Shown: positions 25,401 through 35,624 of the stretch, piece after piece
Numbering within the stretch: the first letter of the stretch is position 1
Layout of the letters: every line of letters begins with the position of its first letter
Assembly: GCF_036588685.1 (NCBI RefSeq)
Contig: NC_086380.1
Coordinates: 30,460,474-30,524,473 of the forward strand
Length of the DNA stretch: 64,000 nucleotides
Direction: 5' to 3'
Source of the DNA: Mytilus trossulus
Taxonomy: Eukaryota > Mollusca > Bivalvia > Mytilida > Mytilidae
The notes under the pieces: model-generated
The model's database searches: none
The model's input: only the letters and a program-made list of their open reading frames with translations
What the model was told of the DNA's origin: nothing
Program-made: the position numbers and the translations under genes

Positions 25401-28400
25401 TCATTTACCAGATTTTCAAAATAAATTGATGAGTAGACTCGGTTTTATTTGCAAGCACATACAGTATTGATTTGATCTTACACTCCCATCATTTTCACAA
25501 ATGCAGCATTAAATATTTTTTTTTTTATATTTTAGACCCAAAAAAATCCAGTAAAAATTCTAATGTTAATTTCAAATAAGAATATCAATAGAAAAACAAA
25601 GGATATGGAAAGAAGGTTAAAAAAAGAAATTTCAATTCAAAGGCTTTGTTTTGAAGGCTGTACTTTGACCTATAACTGTTTTCTTTAACAAATTGTGACT
25701 TGGATGGCGATTTGTCAAATTGGCACTCATACCACATCTTCTTATATCTATTTTTTCTCTTAATCCAGTTGAAGGCAGAGGTTGCAGCTGCTGAACAAAA
25801 ATCAGCAGAAAACAGTGCTAAAAATACCCAGAATGCACCTGGTAGTAAGGAAGTAGAAGGAATCACAGCAACACCATCTGTACCAAAAACACCAGGAACT
25901 CCAACTAAAACAGATACTCCTGAACTGACCTCCTCCTCCTCTCAAGATAAAGAGGATGAGAAAGATGAATTTGAATACAGAGAGAAAGGCAAAACGGATA
26001 TAGAAGTTATAAAAGAATTGAGAGCTCAACTAAAGTAAGATTTTTTGAAGTTCTTGTATTTCATTGTCTTTTCAAGAAGTGATGGTTGACATATAAAAAT
26101 AGGAAAATATATTTGCATGATAATTGATCTGTTGGTTCTTCATTATCAAAGCTTATTACTGTATTCTCACCAACTCTTAAAAAAAAACAATATGTATATT
26201 GTCAATTTTGAATATATCTGTGTTAGTCTTAATAGGTAAAACATTCTGGTTACTTGTAAGTTCAGTTTAAAATTGGGAAGTAATCAAATGTCTTTATAAA
26301 TCATTTGAATTGGTTCAAGTGTTGAATCCAAGTTTGTTAGTCTGAAATGAGTGGATATGTATGAAAATCGTGTATAACCTTTACCTTTATATGTTAAGTT
26401 AATATGAGGATTAAGAAATTAAAAGCAAAAAAAACTGCAAATATTATTAATTTAAAGATGGAATTACAAGGGTATTTAAAATAAATACAACCATAAAATT
26501 TTAAATAAAATTGTGAATTGAAATAGGGAATGTGTCAAAGAGACAACAACCCGACGGTAGAAAAAAACTACAGCAGAAGGTCACCAACAGGTCTTCAATG
26601 TAGTGAGAAATTCCCGCACCCAGAGGCGTCCTTCAGCTGGCCCCTAAACAAATATATACTAGTTCAGTGATAATGAACGCCATACTAATTTCCAAATAGT
26701 ACACAAGAAACTAAAATTAAAATGATAGTAGACTAACAAAGGCCAGAGGCTCCTGACTTGGGACAGGCGCAAAAATGCGGTGGGGTTAAACATGTTTATG
26801 AGATCTCAACCCTCCCCCTATACCTCTAGCCAATGTAGAAAAGTAAACGCATAACAATATGCACATTGAAATTCAGTTCAAGAGAAGTTCAAGTACGCTT
26901 AATTAAATCATTATTTATCTTTTTCACAGAATATCTCAAGCTAGCCAAAGAGAACTGAAGTTGTTGTTAGACATGTATAAAAGTGCTCCTAAGGAACAGA
27001 GAGATAAAACACAGGTCAGTTTATAATAAGTTTCACATATGACACCAATGTTTGAACATTTACCTATATATATAGATAACATTTATAGTCAATTTCAAAT
27101 TTAACAAAATTAAACAAAAAAAAAGTGGTACATAGCTACATATTGTTAATTCTAAAAAGTAGTCACAAATCATAGATGCAATTTGACTTGATAAAATATG
27201 ATTTATCATAAAATCAAAATTAATTCATCTGTTGTTTGACAATTGTAAAAAATGAATACACAGAACAATTCCTGATTTGATAGTATCTTATTGTTATTGA
27301 GCCTGAGAGTATATTCTCCATATGATTTTAGCTTATGGGTGCTGAGAAAAAGTTACGCCATGAAAATGAGGATCTTAAAAAAGAGTTAAAAAGAATGCAG
27401 GAAAATGAAAAGAGAGACAGAAGAAAGCTGGCTGAAGATGAGGCTATAACAAAAATTATAAAAATGGAGAAAACTATTTCTGAGCTATCAAAGAATTTGT
27501 CTACACAAAAACAGGTAGGAAACATTTACAGTAAAATGTCAATAAAGTGAAGACAAAGTAACACTCACAGAACTTATCTATTCCTCTTAAAAATAGTTTT
27601 AATCTTTCAAGGTCATGAGTGATTCCTCTTAACAATAGTTTTAATCTTTCAAGGTCATGAGTGATTCCTCTTAAAGATAGTTTCAATCTTTCAAGGTCAT
27701 GAGTTATTCCTCTTAGAAATAGTTTCAATCTTTCAAGGTCATGAGTGATTCCTCTTAAAAATAGTTTCAATCTTTCAAGGTCATGAGTGATATCATGTGT
27801 TATGATTTCAGTATAGTACCTTGTATTTTCAACTTAGTATGTTAATGTTGATAAATATGTTTTATATTCTAATTTATCAGCATTAATAACATCATAATCA
27901 TATTTGTATTGTATTTCTAAATGGAATTGAGTACAATTTTTCTAAAGACAAGTAAATTATTCATTAAAAACTTTACTTTGGTCGGTTATTACTATGTCGA
28001 TAATTGATGAAACCATTACTTCTACAGAGAGAGGAAGCCTTATTGAACGAGATGGAAGTAACAGGACAGGCCTTTGAAGATATGCAGGAACAGAACTTGA
28101 GACTGATGCAGCAGCTGAAAGAAAAAGATGATGCCAATTTTAAACTTATGTCTGAGGTATGACAATCAGTGTGATGCTGAAAATGCAAAAATTTGAATTC
28201 AGACAAGACTGAGAAAGTTTGATGATTATGAATAAACTAGAAGTACATAATTAATAATGTAAATAACATTTGGCTAATTTACTGATAATTAAGGAATGAC
28301 TGTAATATTTTTTCTGTCTATAATGCCCGCGTCACACTGTCCCGATTTTTACGCCGATTGCAACACGATTATGGAAATTTTCAAAATCGGGACTGATCGT

Positions 28401-31400
28401 TTCCAGATCGGGCTATTCGTAGTGCCATCTTTCACCATCGTTGAACCATCGGCCACTTTTTCGAGCCTTCGGGGACAACTTCGGGAAGGCTTCTAAATTT
28501 TTTAACATGTTAAAAAATCCCCGAAGGTGCGTCCGATGTTGAGGGTTCGTATTGAGTTCGTATCACCATCCTCACCATCGTAATGTCACCGGGAATGCAT
28601 CTTTAAACATCGTATTGCATTCGTGTTTGCATCGTTTCCATCGGGCAGTTTCGGCATTACGATGTCTACACGAATGAATCACGAAGCTACCTGAAGGTCT
28701 TACGATGGCAACATGACTTCTTGAAGACCTCGTAATCCTGTCGTGTTGCCATCGAATAAAAGTACGAAGGCGACAAGAAGGAACAAGATGGAACTACGAC
28801 GGCAATAAATCCAGCTAAATGTAACTTAATTATCGGCCTAAAATACATTTAAAGTGCCATGCGCGATATGCCCTGGTCAGTCTAATATGACAGTTAAGGA
28901 AGACGTTCACAAAACATGGAGCTCATATCATATGATTCTATGAGAACAAGAAAGGCGACAGCGTTGTTTCTATTAATTAAATTGGAACAAGAAGAGCAGC
29001 TATTACAGGCTCAGGATTTACTTTATACAAGTTAAATATTATTTTTGTCAATTTTTTATATCAAGTAACATAATGAAAATCATAAACGCTTCTTGTACAC
29101 CAACACTGCAGATACACGTATATAGAGAAAAAACCAACGTTTTCTTCATTATTCTGATTAATATGTATCGTCTGAGTTGTTGTCGCACGAATAGTTACTC
29201 CATAACCATTTTGAATCGGTCACTTTTTGGTATTTTAACGAGATCAGGACCAACTTCGTACAAAGTTACAATTTTCGCATTCGGGTGTCCATCGTATATA
29301 AAAATCGGGACAGTGTGACACGGGCATAAAGAAATAACGTTAAAAATTTGGTGCACACTGAATATCGCTCATAGCGGGTAATTTAACAGTGTGCACCACA
29401 TTTTTTATGTTATTTCGAATAGACAGAAAATGTATTATTGTCATTTCTTATAATTTAATTCTAAATTCGATTTTAAACCGTAGAAAACCATGAAAAAACG
29501 TTGATGATGTCATGATCACATGACTAAATTATGTCTATGGGCTGATAACAAAATAACCTCAGCCAATCAGAAGATGCGTTACATTCAAAATTAAATTATT
29601 CAAAAATAAATTTTACATTACATTTTTGTTCTTTTAACATAAATAGATTTATTGGTACATTTCAGAAAATGCCATGTTAGAATTAAAAAAAATCAGAACA
29701 AAATACAATTTACAAAAGAGGTTGTTATATAGCAGTTTCAGAATATTCTTTAAAGAAAGATTGCCAAGCTTTGTGGAAATTTTGTTCAAGTACATTCAGG
29801 AAAGTTACATGTAGATGATGATCAAACACAGCTTTAAGAAGCTTGAGTAGTTTTGAAATTTAGTGAGGAGAAAATAATTTGTTTGTTATATATTTCAGAG
29901 AATCAAGTCTAATCAGATACAAAAATTATTAAGGGAAGAAAAAGAAGTTCTTGCAGAACAGGTAGCAACCCTACAGACTCAAGTGGAGGCTCAAATGTTG
30001 GTTGTACGTAATCTAGAAGAGAAAGAGCAAGTTTTACAAAATGCTTTATCAACAGCAGAAAAAGAGTTAGGGTAAGTTTTCCTTATACTGAAAATAGAGG
30101 CGAAAGATATCAAATGGACATTCAAACTCAGTAAAACAAACTGATAAAGCCATGGCCAAATTTGTCAAGAGTAAAAAAACATAACATAAAAAACATAAGA
30201 ATTAGAAACACGAACCCCACCAAAAATCTGGGTAGAATGATAAATTTTTTGGAGATTACATTTCACAATTTCAAAGGCAATATCTGTTCACAAGGTTTTT
30301 GGGGTTTTTTTTTCTGGTTCTGACTCTTACTATCCTTATAAATAAAATTTACATTCGGGGAACCAGTACACATAAAAATTGTCACATTACAGTCTTTCAA
30401 AAATTAAGTTTGCTTGTACATCAAAGTGACCATTTTAAATCTGAGAGGAGTTCTTTGTGAAAGGTTACCAAACAGATTTTTGTTGCAAGTTCATTTGGAT
30501 GAGCTCTAAAACTTTCATTCTTTTGTTTCACTGAGATCTATGAAACCACGCTAATTTATTATACACTGACAACTTCTATTAAATCATAAGATATATCTGT
30601 TCCTTGTAGCTTTACCCAACAATCAATGGAAATGCACAAGAGGAAGGCAGTAGAAAGTTCACAGACAGCAGCTGATTTAAAGTTACATTTAGATAAATAT
30701 CAAGCACAGCTGAAAGAAGCCCAGGTATCTGTGGCAGAGAAAACAGGTGCCCTTGAACAACAGTCATTTAAACGTAACAGGCTACAGGTAGATATTATTG
30801 TATGATAGGAATGACATCACTGTTGTAGGCTAAATCTATGAAAAAATAAAGCTATCAAAATTAACTTAAATAATTAATAGCCATTTTAATCTTTTTATTA
30901 CACTATTACATTTATGATAGGGACCATAAAACATTCCACTGAGAAATACTGCCTTTTTAGATTTTATTTTGATATATAGATCCTATTTAATAAAACCTCT
31001 TTTTAATGTATTTTTGTGCATGAAAGCAAAATCAAATGAAACATACTTTAATAATAAATAAAACTGAGTTATAAGTGAATATATGGTCAACTAATTTCTA
31101 TTAAAAGGTCCTTGTAAGTATGAAATGCATGACACTTTTATTGTTTATTTATATGTGCATTACATATGTTGGAAAAACGTTTTTATTCATTAAAATTTTA
31201 AAGTTATGGTAAAACTCCATATGGAGGTGCTCCTAACTAAAGGAGGCTTATACTAGAAAAGAAGAAGAAATCACTTTCGTATGTGCTGTTTTGCACTGTA
31301 ATGGTTTAGTTGTATGGTTTTTTTTTATTTCTATATTTGCTTTGATAGAATAATTTGAAGAAAGTTATCAAACAGACTAATGTTTCCAACCTTATGTACT

Positions 31401-33513
31401 TCATGTATGACATCCACAAGCAATCTGTGTTTTGAATTTTTGATAAGCTAGAAGGTCTAATATATTCTCATTTGAAACCAAAATAATAAAAATGGAATGC
31501 CATGATGAAAGTTCCTTAAAGCTTCAAACTACTATTGTATCGGATACATTACTACAATGTGTAATTATTGGCAGTGAAAATCAACATTCTAATAACAAGG
31601 ATAATAAGCCAGTAGTAAAAAAAAATCAAATAAATTTCACTATTTTGTTGCTATATACTTGGTACTGATCTGCTTTTTCAAAAGAAATCAAGTGTCGGCT
31701 TATCATAGATAAACGAAAATGTGGTGTGAGTGCCAATGAGACAACTCTCCATCCAAATAACAATTTAAAAAAGTAAACCATTTTAGGTCAATGTACAGCC
31801 TTCAACATGAAGCCTTGGCTCACACCGAAACAACAAGCTATATAGGGCCCCAAAATTAATTGTGTGAAACCATTCAAATGGGAAAACCAACAGTCTAAAA
31901 AGAAAAAAAAGAAAAAAAAGACGCTAATTAAGAATCACACAAATGATTTATTGATTAAATGTTACTCACTGAGTCATACATCGGACTACTAACACAAGGG
32001 TTCCTGGTTCGATTCCCGTTTGGGATGAAAATTTCAGGAACTCAATTTTTGGCTCTCCCTTGACACCATTCGCGAGTATGGTCTTGAGGAAAAGATGATA
32101 GTCCGTCGGACTGGGACGATATATGGCTGGCCCGTGTTAAGAGAGAGCCATATCTCTTGTACGTTAAAGACACCCTTGTAGATTTCGAAAAAGAGTAGGC
32201 TAATGCTGCTACAAGGCAGCACTTGCTCCTGCAAAGTGGAAAGGGATTAATATAAGTTGTAAAACTTGTTTCCCAATCCACTATAAATAAATATGTTTAA
32301 ACTAAACTAGTACACCACATCTGTTTGTATTCATTATAGCCCAGTTGTCCATCCATCAAATGCCAGGGACTTAAGCAACTATAGGTCGTTGTATGGCCTT
32401 TAACAATAAGCAATACTGAATGTTTGTAATAAGCTTAAAAAAAAGGCCTATTCATTACCAACTGTTAAACAATTTAAACGACAATGCCAAGGACCTGTTT
32501 GCTATTAGTATTTCATTGAAAATATGTAAAAAGGAAAATATAGTCTTACCAAATGAAAATTCACTTAATAATGATAGTGATAATTTATATGTAATTAATA
32601 TACAATTAATGTTTTGTGTCCAATAGGAGGAGATTGCCAAACTACAACGTAAACTAGAGAGAAGTAAGAAGATTGAGATGGCAGGGGCAGCAGATGAAGT
32701 TTTAATGGCTGAGATTGCTGAGTATAAGGTATTTTATAGACTGGTCTACATCAAGTAAAGATACACCTGAAGTATTTGTACACCCCAAAAATATATTTTA
32801 TATTTCATCGACATTTTCTTTGAGTTTATTGAAGTAATATTTTTGTAATTTTAATGATGGAAGTGGCTATAAAACTCTGAATTGAAGTATATAAGATTTG
32901 CCAAAACATAAAAAAAAATGACTTTATCTTAATGATATTTTTTTTTAAATGGCTTGATGTAAATTTAGCTTAATTACATGAATGTTCCTTTAAACGAAAT
33001 GATACATATAAATAAGTGGCTGCTATTACTATAGAAATAAATAAAATCACAGAAATACTGAAAATTAAAAACGGAAAGTCCGCGACCAATGGCAAAACCA
33101 AAAGCTCAAACACACCAAAATGAATGGACAATAACTGTCACACTTCTGACCCTTTTTCATTTAAAAATTTAGAAAATGGTTGATTAAACCTTGTTTATAG
33201 CTATATAAACCTCTCACTTGTATGACAAAACTTGATGCTTTTCAAAATGTTTCAGCAAAACAAGTTATTCATCTAGTTTGAAAAAAGCTCATTTCAAACA
33301 ATACATTAATATTTTACAATTGACCTCTAATTCCAGGAACAATTGACATGTCCATCATGTAAAGTAAACAGGAAGGACGCTGTATTGACAAAATGTTTCC
33401 ATGTGTTCTGTTTGGAATGTCTGAAGACCAGATATGAAACAAGACAGAGAAAGTGCCCAAAATGTAATGCAGGTTTTGGTGCAAACGATTACCATAGACT
33501 TTATATAAGTTGA
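16414..33513 (+). CDS. RNF20: BRE1-type E3 ubiquitin ligase (RNF20/RNF40 orthologue), 18 coding exons
   Basis: Exons: 16414-16524, 17016-17183, 17593-17662, 18787-19170, 19872-20071, 20933-21154, 21730-21855, 22626-22799, 24129-24264, 25229-25350, 25769-26034, 26930-27014, 27332-27514, 28028-28156, 29899-30071, 30610-30787, 32627-32728, 33337-33513. All borders are AG/GT and all phases join, giving 1001 residues (human RNF20 is about 975). The N-terminus has the family block [15 protein letters not shown]; the middle is coiled coil ([17 protein letters not shown] matches family); residues 948-986 form a RING C-x2-C-x11-C-x-H-x2-C-x2-C-x11-C-x2-C, ending near the C-terminus as usual. In animals RNF20/40 monoubiquitinates histone H2B with UBE2A/B during transcription. 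Start: first ATG of exon 16377-16524, followed by a basic PVKKKH stretch. Vertebrates have two paralogues; which one this represents cannot be decided here. Confidence 0.95.
16728..16822 (+). repeat. R1 repeat fragment
   Basis: AAAGAGACAACAACCCGACC followed by GGTCTTCAACACAGC and CCTGCACCCAGAGG, as in other R1 copies. In RNF20 intron 1. Confidence 0.8.
17184..17592. other. RNF20 intron 2 with old dispersed repeat
   Basis: Contains AGGGGCATTAAG and ATGTCATGAAACTTATG, similar in wording to sequences near 7300 and 8490. No gene. Confidence 0.5.
17953..18288. mobile_element. MITE, 16-bp TIR AGGGTTCTCACTAAGG
   Basis: Inverted ends AGGGTTCTCACTAAGG and CCTTAGTGAGAACCCT are perfect. The flanks GGGATAC and GGGATAT suggest a 6-8 bp target duplication, as for hAT elements. 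The interior repeats GGACTCATC and GATGAGTCC in inverted orientation. The + frame 18139-18342 is a shadow. In RNF20 intron 3. Confidence 0.82.
19008..19100 (+). other. Lysine-rich IKKE repeat segment in RNF20 exon 4
   Basis: Within RNF20 residues about 192-220 the translated motifs DIKKE, DIKKE, DIKKE and DVKTE follow each other closely. Three IKKE and one VKTE fit the SUMO acceptor consensus (hydrophobic-K-x-E). The DNA is correspondingly repetitive (GACATTAAAAAAGAA types). The segment lies between the conserved N-terminal domain and the coiled coils, a linker of variable length in the family. Confidence 0.7.
19171..19871. other. RNF20 intron 4 with R1 fragment
   Basis: A minus-strand R1 piece lies at 19655-19715 (GGGTTGTTGTCTCTTTGGC, CCCCATTTCCATTCTC). 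The rest is AT-rich, with short frames that I do not support. Confidence 0.6.
20078..20288. mobile_element. MITE family M1 (ATTCGTGG/CCACGAA palindrome)
   Basis: Left end TACTATGGATTCATTGATAT and right end AAAATAAATGAATCCACAGTA are inverted, with inner GAACCACGAA and TTCGTGGTT. It starts 6 bp downstream of the donor of RNF20 exon 5 (20071). Related copies are at 40317-40481 and 46604-47252. Confidence 0.8.
20330..20460 (+). repeat. R2 repeat fragment
   Basis: AAATGTGGTATGATAACATG, then GTCACTGTTCAACCTTCA and ACTGTATAGTGAACTATAAA, in the order seen in R2 copies. Diverged. In RNF20 intron 5. Confidence 0.65.
21205..21500 (+). repeat. Degraded 3' tail of RT element family
   Basis: CACCATGACCAAACAAAAGA, AGGTAAACAGTTCCTGCTCC and ACATGAAGCACC resemble the region at 49330-49540 downstream of the minus-strand RT pseudogene. 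Non-coding remnant in RNF20 intron 6. Confidence 0.55.
22401..22596. mobile_element. MITE with TACTGTAAACCAACTTATTT ends
   Basis: The left end TACTGTAAACCAACTTATTT is the exact inverse of the right end AAATAAGTTGGTTTACAGTA, a 20-bp perfect TIR. Edges read TA, consistent with a TA target duplication. About 196 bp, non-coding, in RNF20 intron 7, about 30 bp before exon 8. Confidence 0.9.
22823..23394. mobile_element. TTAA-flanked element, ends GGGGGCTCG
   Basis: TTAA at both edges; inverted termini GGGGGCTCGAGGGT and ACCCGCGAGCCTCC. About 570 bp, no transposase frame. It begins 23 bp after RNF20 exon 8. Consistent with a piggyBac-type non-autonomous element. Confidence 0.8.
23512..23785 (+). 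repeat. Bivalve repeat with GTCCGTCCGTCC
   Basis: Begins ATGCCCCATTTATGGGCATT and ends GGATGGGGCATCCGTGTTC, with GTCTGTCCGTCCGTCCG inside and TCCAATCAACTTGAAACTTA. The ATGCCCC/GGGGCAT ends are inverted. In RNF20 intron 8. I recall similar repeats from other bivalves but cannot check this. Confidence 0.75.
24487..24815 (+). repeat. Near-complete R2 repeat
   Basis: Best plus-strand copy of R2: AAGATGTGGTATGATTGCCA, ATGAGACAACTATCCAC, GACCTTCAACAATGAGC, AGTGAGCTATAAAAGG, GGCCTTATTTATGTA, GGCTCCTGACTTAGGACAGG, GGGGTTAAACATGTTAGCGG. The TATAAAAGG and poly-run structure are non-coding. Orientation and ends agree with the minus copy at 11727-12006. Confidence 0.88.
24960..25090 (+). repeat. R2 repeat fragment
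   Basis: AAAAGATATGGTATGATTGT, ATGAGACAACTTTCC, GGCCTTCAAACAATGAGC. A second R2-related piece directly after the first in RNF20 intron 9. The minus frame 24946-25263 is a shadow. Confidence 0.75.
25640..25745 (-). repeat. R2 repeat fragment before RNF20 exon 11
   Basis: GAAGGCTGTACTTTGACC, ACAAATTGTGACTTGG and CACTCATACCACATCTTCTT are the minus-strand R2 end. The repeat ends about 25 bp before the acceptor of exon 25769-26034, so it may supply part of the polypyrimidine tract. Confidence 0.75.
26035..26510. other. RNF20 intron 11, proximal part
   Basis: AT-rich and featureless apart from short runs of A. No exon or repeat recognised. Confidence 0.5.
26515..26885 (+). repeat. Near-complete R1 repeat
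   Basis: AATAGGGAATGTGTCAAAGA, GACAACAACCCGACGG, CAGCAGAAGGTCACCAACAG, AGTGAGAAATTCCCGCACCC, AGAGGCGTCCTTCAGCTGGC, TTGGGACAGGCGCAAAAATG and CTCAACCCTCCCCCTATACC in order. Ends about 45 bp before RNF20 exon 12. Confidence 0.85.
27577..27788. repeat. 42-bp minisatellite, five copies
   Basis: Five near-identical 42-bp units (core ATTCCTCTTAAAAATAGTTT, then CAATCTTTCAAGGTCATGAG). The unit length is a multiple of three and lacks stops on the minus strand, which gives a spurious 14-residue repeated frame ([14 protein letters not shown]). In RNF20 intron 13, 63 bp from the exon. Confidence 0.92.
28293..29448. mobile_element. Palindromic MITE interrupted by another transposon
   Basis: Outer arms GGAATGACTGTAATA (28294) and TATTATTGTCATTTC are inverted. 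Inner arms GGTGCACACTG (29351) and CAGTGTGCACC (29388) are inverted. The left arm between TTCTGTCTA and AGAAATAACG is split by the element at 28324-29326; the right arm GTTATTTCGAATAGACAGAA is uninterrupted. An uninterrupted relative is at 57175-57320. Confidence 0.85.
28324..29326. mobile_element. Harbinger-like non-autonomous element, 28-bp TIR, TAA duplication
   Basis: The left end TGCCCGCGTCACACTGTCCC is matched by the inverted right end (29299-29326) over about 28 bp with one mismatch. TAA flanks both sides (28321-28323, 29327-29329). A 3-bp TAA/TTA duplication is characteristic of PIF/Harbinger. The interior is unusually CGAT-rich. A short frame at 28917-29033 (starting [18 protein letters not shown]) may be a remnant of a transposase first exon; this is inference. 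It lies in RNF20 intron 14. Confidence 0.82.
30090..30245 (+). repeat. RT-element tail fragment
   Basis: ACATTCAAACTCAGTAAAAC, AACTGATAAAGCCATGGCC and ACACGAACCCCACCAAAA resemble 49350-49480, the region following the RT pseudogene. Non-coding remnant in RNF20 intron 15. Confidence 0.65.
30788..31709. other. RNF20 intron 16, proximal part
   Basis: AT-rich DNA with no exon or repeat I can name. GGTGCTCCTAACTAAAGGAGGC at 31226 is a short imperfect palindrome. Confidence 0.5.
31710..31905 (+). repeat. R2-related repeat
   Basis: AAATGTGGTGTGAGTGCCAA, TGAGACAACTCTCCATCC, GTACAGCCTTCAACATGAAG, CTTGGCTCACACCG and TATAGGGCCCCAAAATTAAT define an R2 subfamily also seen in minus orientation at 11085-11225. 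Confidence 0.8.
31955..32310 (+). mobile_element. tRNA-derived SINE, nearly complete
   Basis: A B-box-like GGTTCGATTCCCG lies at 32007, inside a tRNA-like head. It is followed by a body with GTCCGTCGGACTGGGACG and CACCCTTGTAGATTTCG, and a tail CAATCCACTATAAATAAATA. The head-body-tail order is that of a tRNA SINE. The tail is shared with 11699-12045. Minus frames 32034-32281 are shadows. In RNF20 intron 16. Confidence 0.82.
33045..33245 (+). repeat. R3 dispersed repeat
   Basis: ATCACAGAAATACTGAAAAT, AACCAAAAGCTCAAACACAC, GGACAATAACTGTCACACTTC and AACCTCTCACTTGTATGAC match the order in other R3 copies. It lies about 90 bp before the RING exon. Confidence 0.8.
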
Positions 33514-34405
33514 TGAATTGTAATAATTAAAACCAAAAACATTTGATGGTACATTTGTTATAGTATGTACAGAATGGCGAGTGAAATCTTTTGTAGATGA
33601 GTTGGGCTCAATGGATCACCACATTTTATGGCTGCATAATTGAGAAGTGCACATTGTTCTGTTGAGCTGCAGAAGATATGTTCTGCATTATACTAAGGAT
33701 ATGATATTATCTTTTAGATTGAAGAACTTGTATGCTGCATATTCAAGAGAAGAAATTTTGAGTGCTAGATACAAGTGTATCCATTAAGGCTGTTCCATAA
33801 AAATATACATGTACCCAGGGAAGGCACTGAAAGCATTAAGGCCATATAGAGACAAGTTTTCACAACATATACAGCTTTCCATTGTTGAGATTTTAATTTG
33901 GGTACCATGATTGCTTTTATGGAACAGCCCTTAGCAGAAACAGAGGAGAACAAAATATTTATTTTTTTATGTTGATAGATGTATTGTATATTAGATTAGT
34001 ATTAGCCCTGTATAGCTATATTTTATTTGATTACACAAATTGTTTTCAAGATTTTTATGTGAATTAAGATTAAAACTTTTATAGATTAGAATGTTTTTGC
34101 CTTGTTTGTTAAATTATTTCTATAGGTTTTGAATTATTAAAAATTGCACAAATATAGGTGGGAATAGGTTATTCACAACATGAGTTTGTATTAAAATTTG
34201 AAGAAAAGTAAACTAATCATATGAACTTTAAACTGCGCAGTCTTCAACTATATAATCTAGATTTCAGCAATAATAACATAGTTCGAATGATTTTTCATCA
34301 TACAGAATTGTTTCTGCCAAATAAACTAGAAAATCATCAATATTTGTAAAAAAGTGATATTATGGGCGCACATAAGTAGTGAACTGGCCTTTATAAATGA
34401 ATAAA
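33514..34405 (+). other. RNF20 3' untranslated region with AATAAA
   Basis: Downstream of the RNF20 stop (TGA 33511-33513) the first good polyadenylation signal is AATAAA at 34400-34405, giving an about 0.9-kb 3' UTR. Later AATAAA sites near 35423 and 35436 lie beyond two MITEs and are less likely. The minus frame 33765-33953 is unsupported. Confidence 0.6.
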
Positions 34406-34740
34406 GCACATGTGCTTCAACTGTGCTTTTAAGAGAATCTGTTGTACCCTGATATTTTGTATATTAAAGAAAGTATTTTCTGTAAAACAAAGTCAATATA
34501 TGAGAGATTTTCATCTTCTAATGTCTTCTATAGTGCATCTTGCATACTCCCTAAGAGAAATTCATGAAACATATTTCTGTTCCTCATGATAAGTGCTTGT
34601 CTCATTATTTTGATTGTAATATGTACATTAAGTTAGTGTTATTGTGTGACTTGTTAAATTTCTCATTACAAGTACAATGTAAATTAATTCATTGAACACC
34701 CATCACACATTCATTTCACCATTTACTTTCAATGTTCTTG

Positions 34741-34834
34741 AGTCTATTTCACAAAAAAACTTACGACTAAGAATACTGAATTGTTCATGACTTACAACCT
34801 TTCTTAGTCGTAAGTCTTTTTGTGAAATCGACTC
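34741..34834. mobile_element. Hairpin MITE, 33-bp arms
   Basis: The left arm ending ACTTACGACTAAGAA pairs with the right arm TTCTTAGTCGTAAGT, and outward ATTTCACAAAAA pairs with TTTTTGTGAAAT. Arms are nearly perfect around a loop of about 28 bp. Confidence 0.85.
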
Positions 34835-35072
34835 CTGAAACATATCAGAAATCTTCACAAATTCAATGATCAAATGCATAAATTTTCAAGCATGCAAGAA
34901 ACACATTTTTTTTTCATTCTGGTAACCAGTGTGTTTTTGTTTATTTTATGTCTGTTGTTAAGAGTTTTATACAGTGCAAGAGTTTAGATGAATTAAAGAA
35001 AGGTGTAGAACCAGTACTGTTAATAGGGGTTTATGAAAACTTGAAGAGATTAGAGAGTAAATATGAGTGATA

Positions 35073-35265
35073 TACTGTTAATTCAGAAATTATTGTGATT
35101 TCTTCATTTAAGATTAAAATGCAATTTTGATTTTTGCAATTTTAGGAAATATCCTGTTTAAATCATATCAAATATTCCAAAATGCAAGTTTGAATTGTTG
35201 CGATTATAACTCTGTCTCATTTTCACAACAATAAAAACATCGCAATAATTTCTGAATTTACAGTA
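35073..35265. mobile_element. MITE with TACTGTTAATTCAG ends
   Basis: The left end TACTGTTAATTCAGAAATTA is inverted at the right end TAATTTCTGAATTTACAGTA with minor mismatches. TA edges. About 193 bp, non-coding. A decayed relative is suggested at 58510-58600. Confidence 0.82.
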
Positions 35266-35624
35266 ATTGAAATATGATGATAACATTTGTATGAATCATT
35301 CATTGTACCATTTACATTAATCATACTGTTTGTGAAACAGCATCAGTTTAAACTCAAATAAGCATTGTACTGTTTGTATTCATAATATTGTTTGTGAAAT
35401 AACATTGAGCAATGTAATCATAAATAAACTTTTAGAATAAATCTTGTCCTTTTGTATTGATATATACATATTTATGTGTCCATAGGACTCTTAACTCCAT
35501 TCACACTATCATATTTTCATGTTCTGTCAATAGTTTAATTGGGGTCAAAACTGTAATTTGGCTTAAAATTTAAAAGGAACACGCCATAATGAAAAAGTTT
35601 CCAAAAAAGAATGAGAAGTCACCC

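Noticed and set aside
27501..27770. 89-residue repeated frame on the minus strand
   Set aside because: Artefact of a 42-bp minisatellite inside an RNF20 intron.
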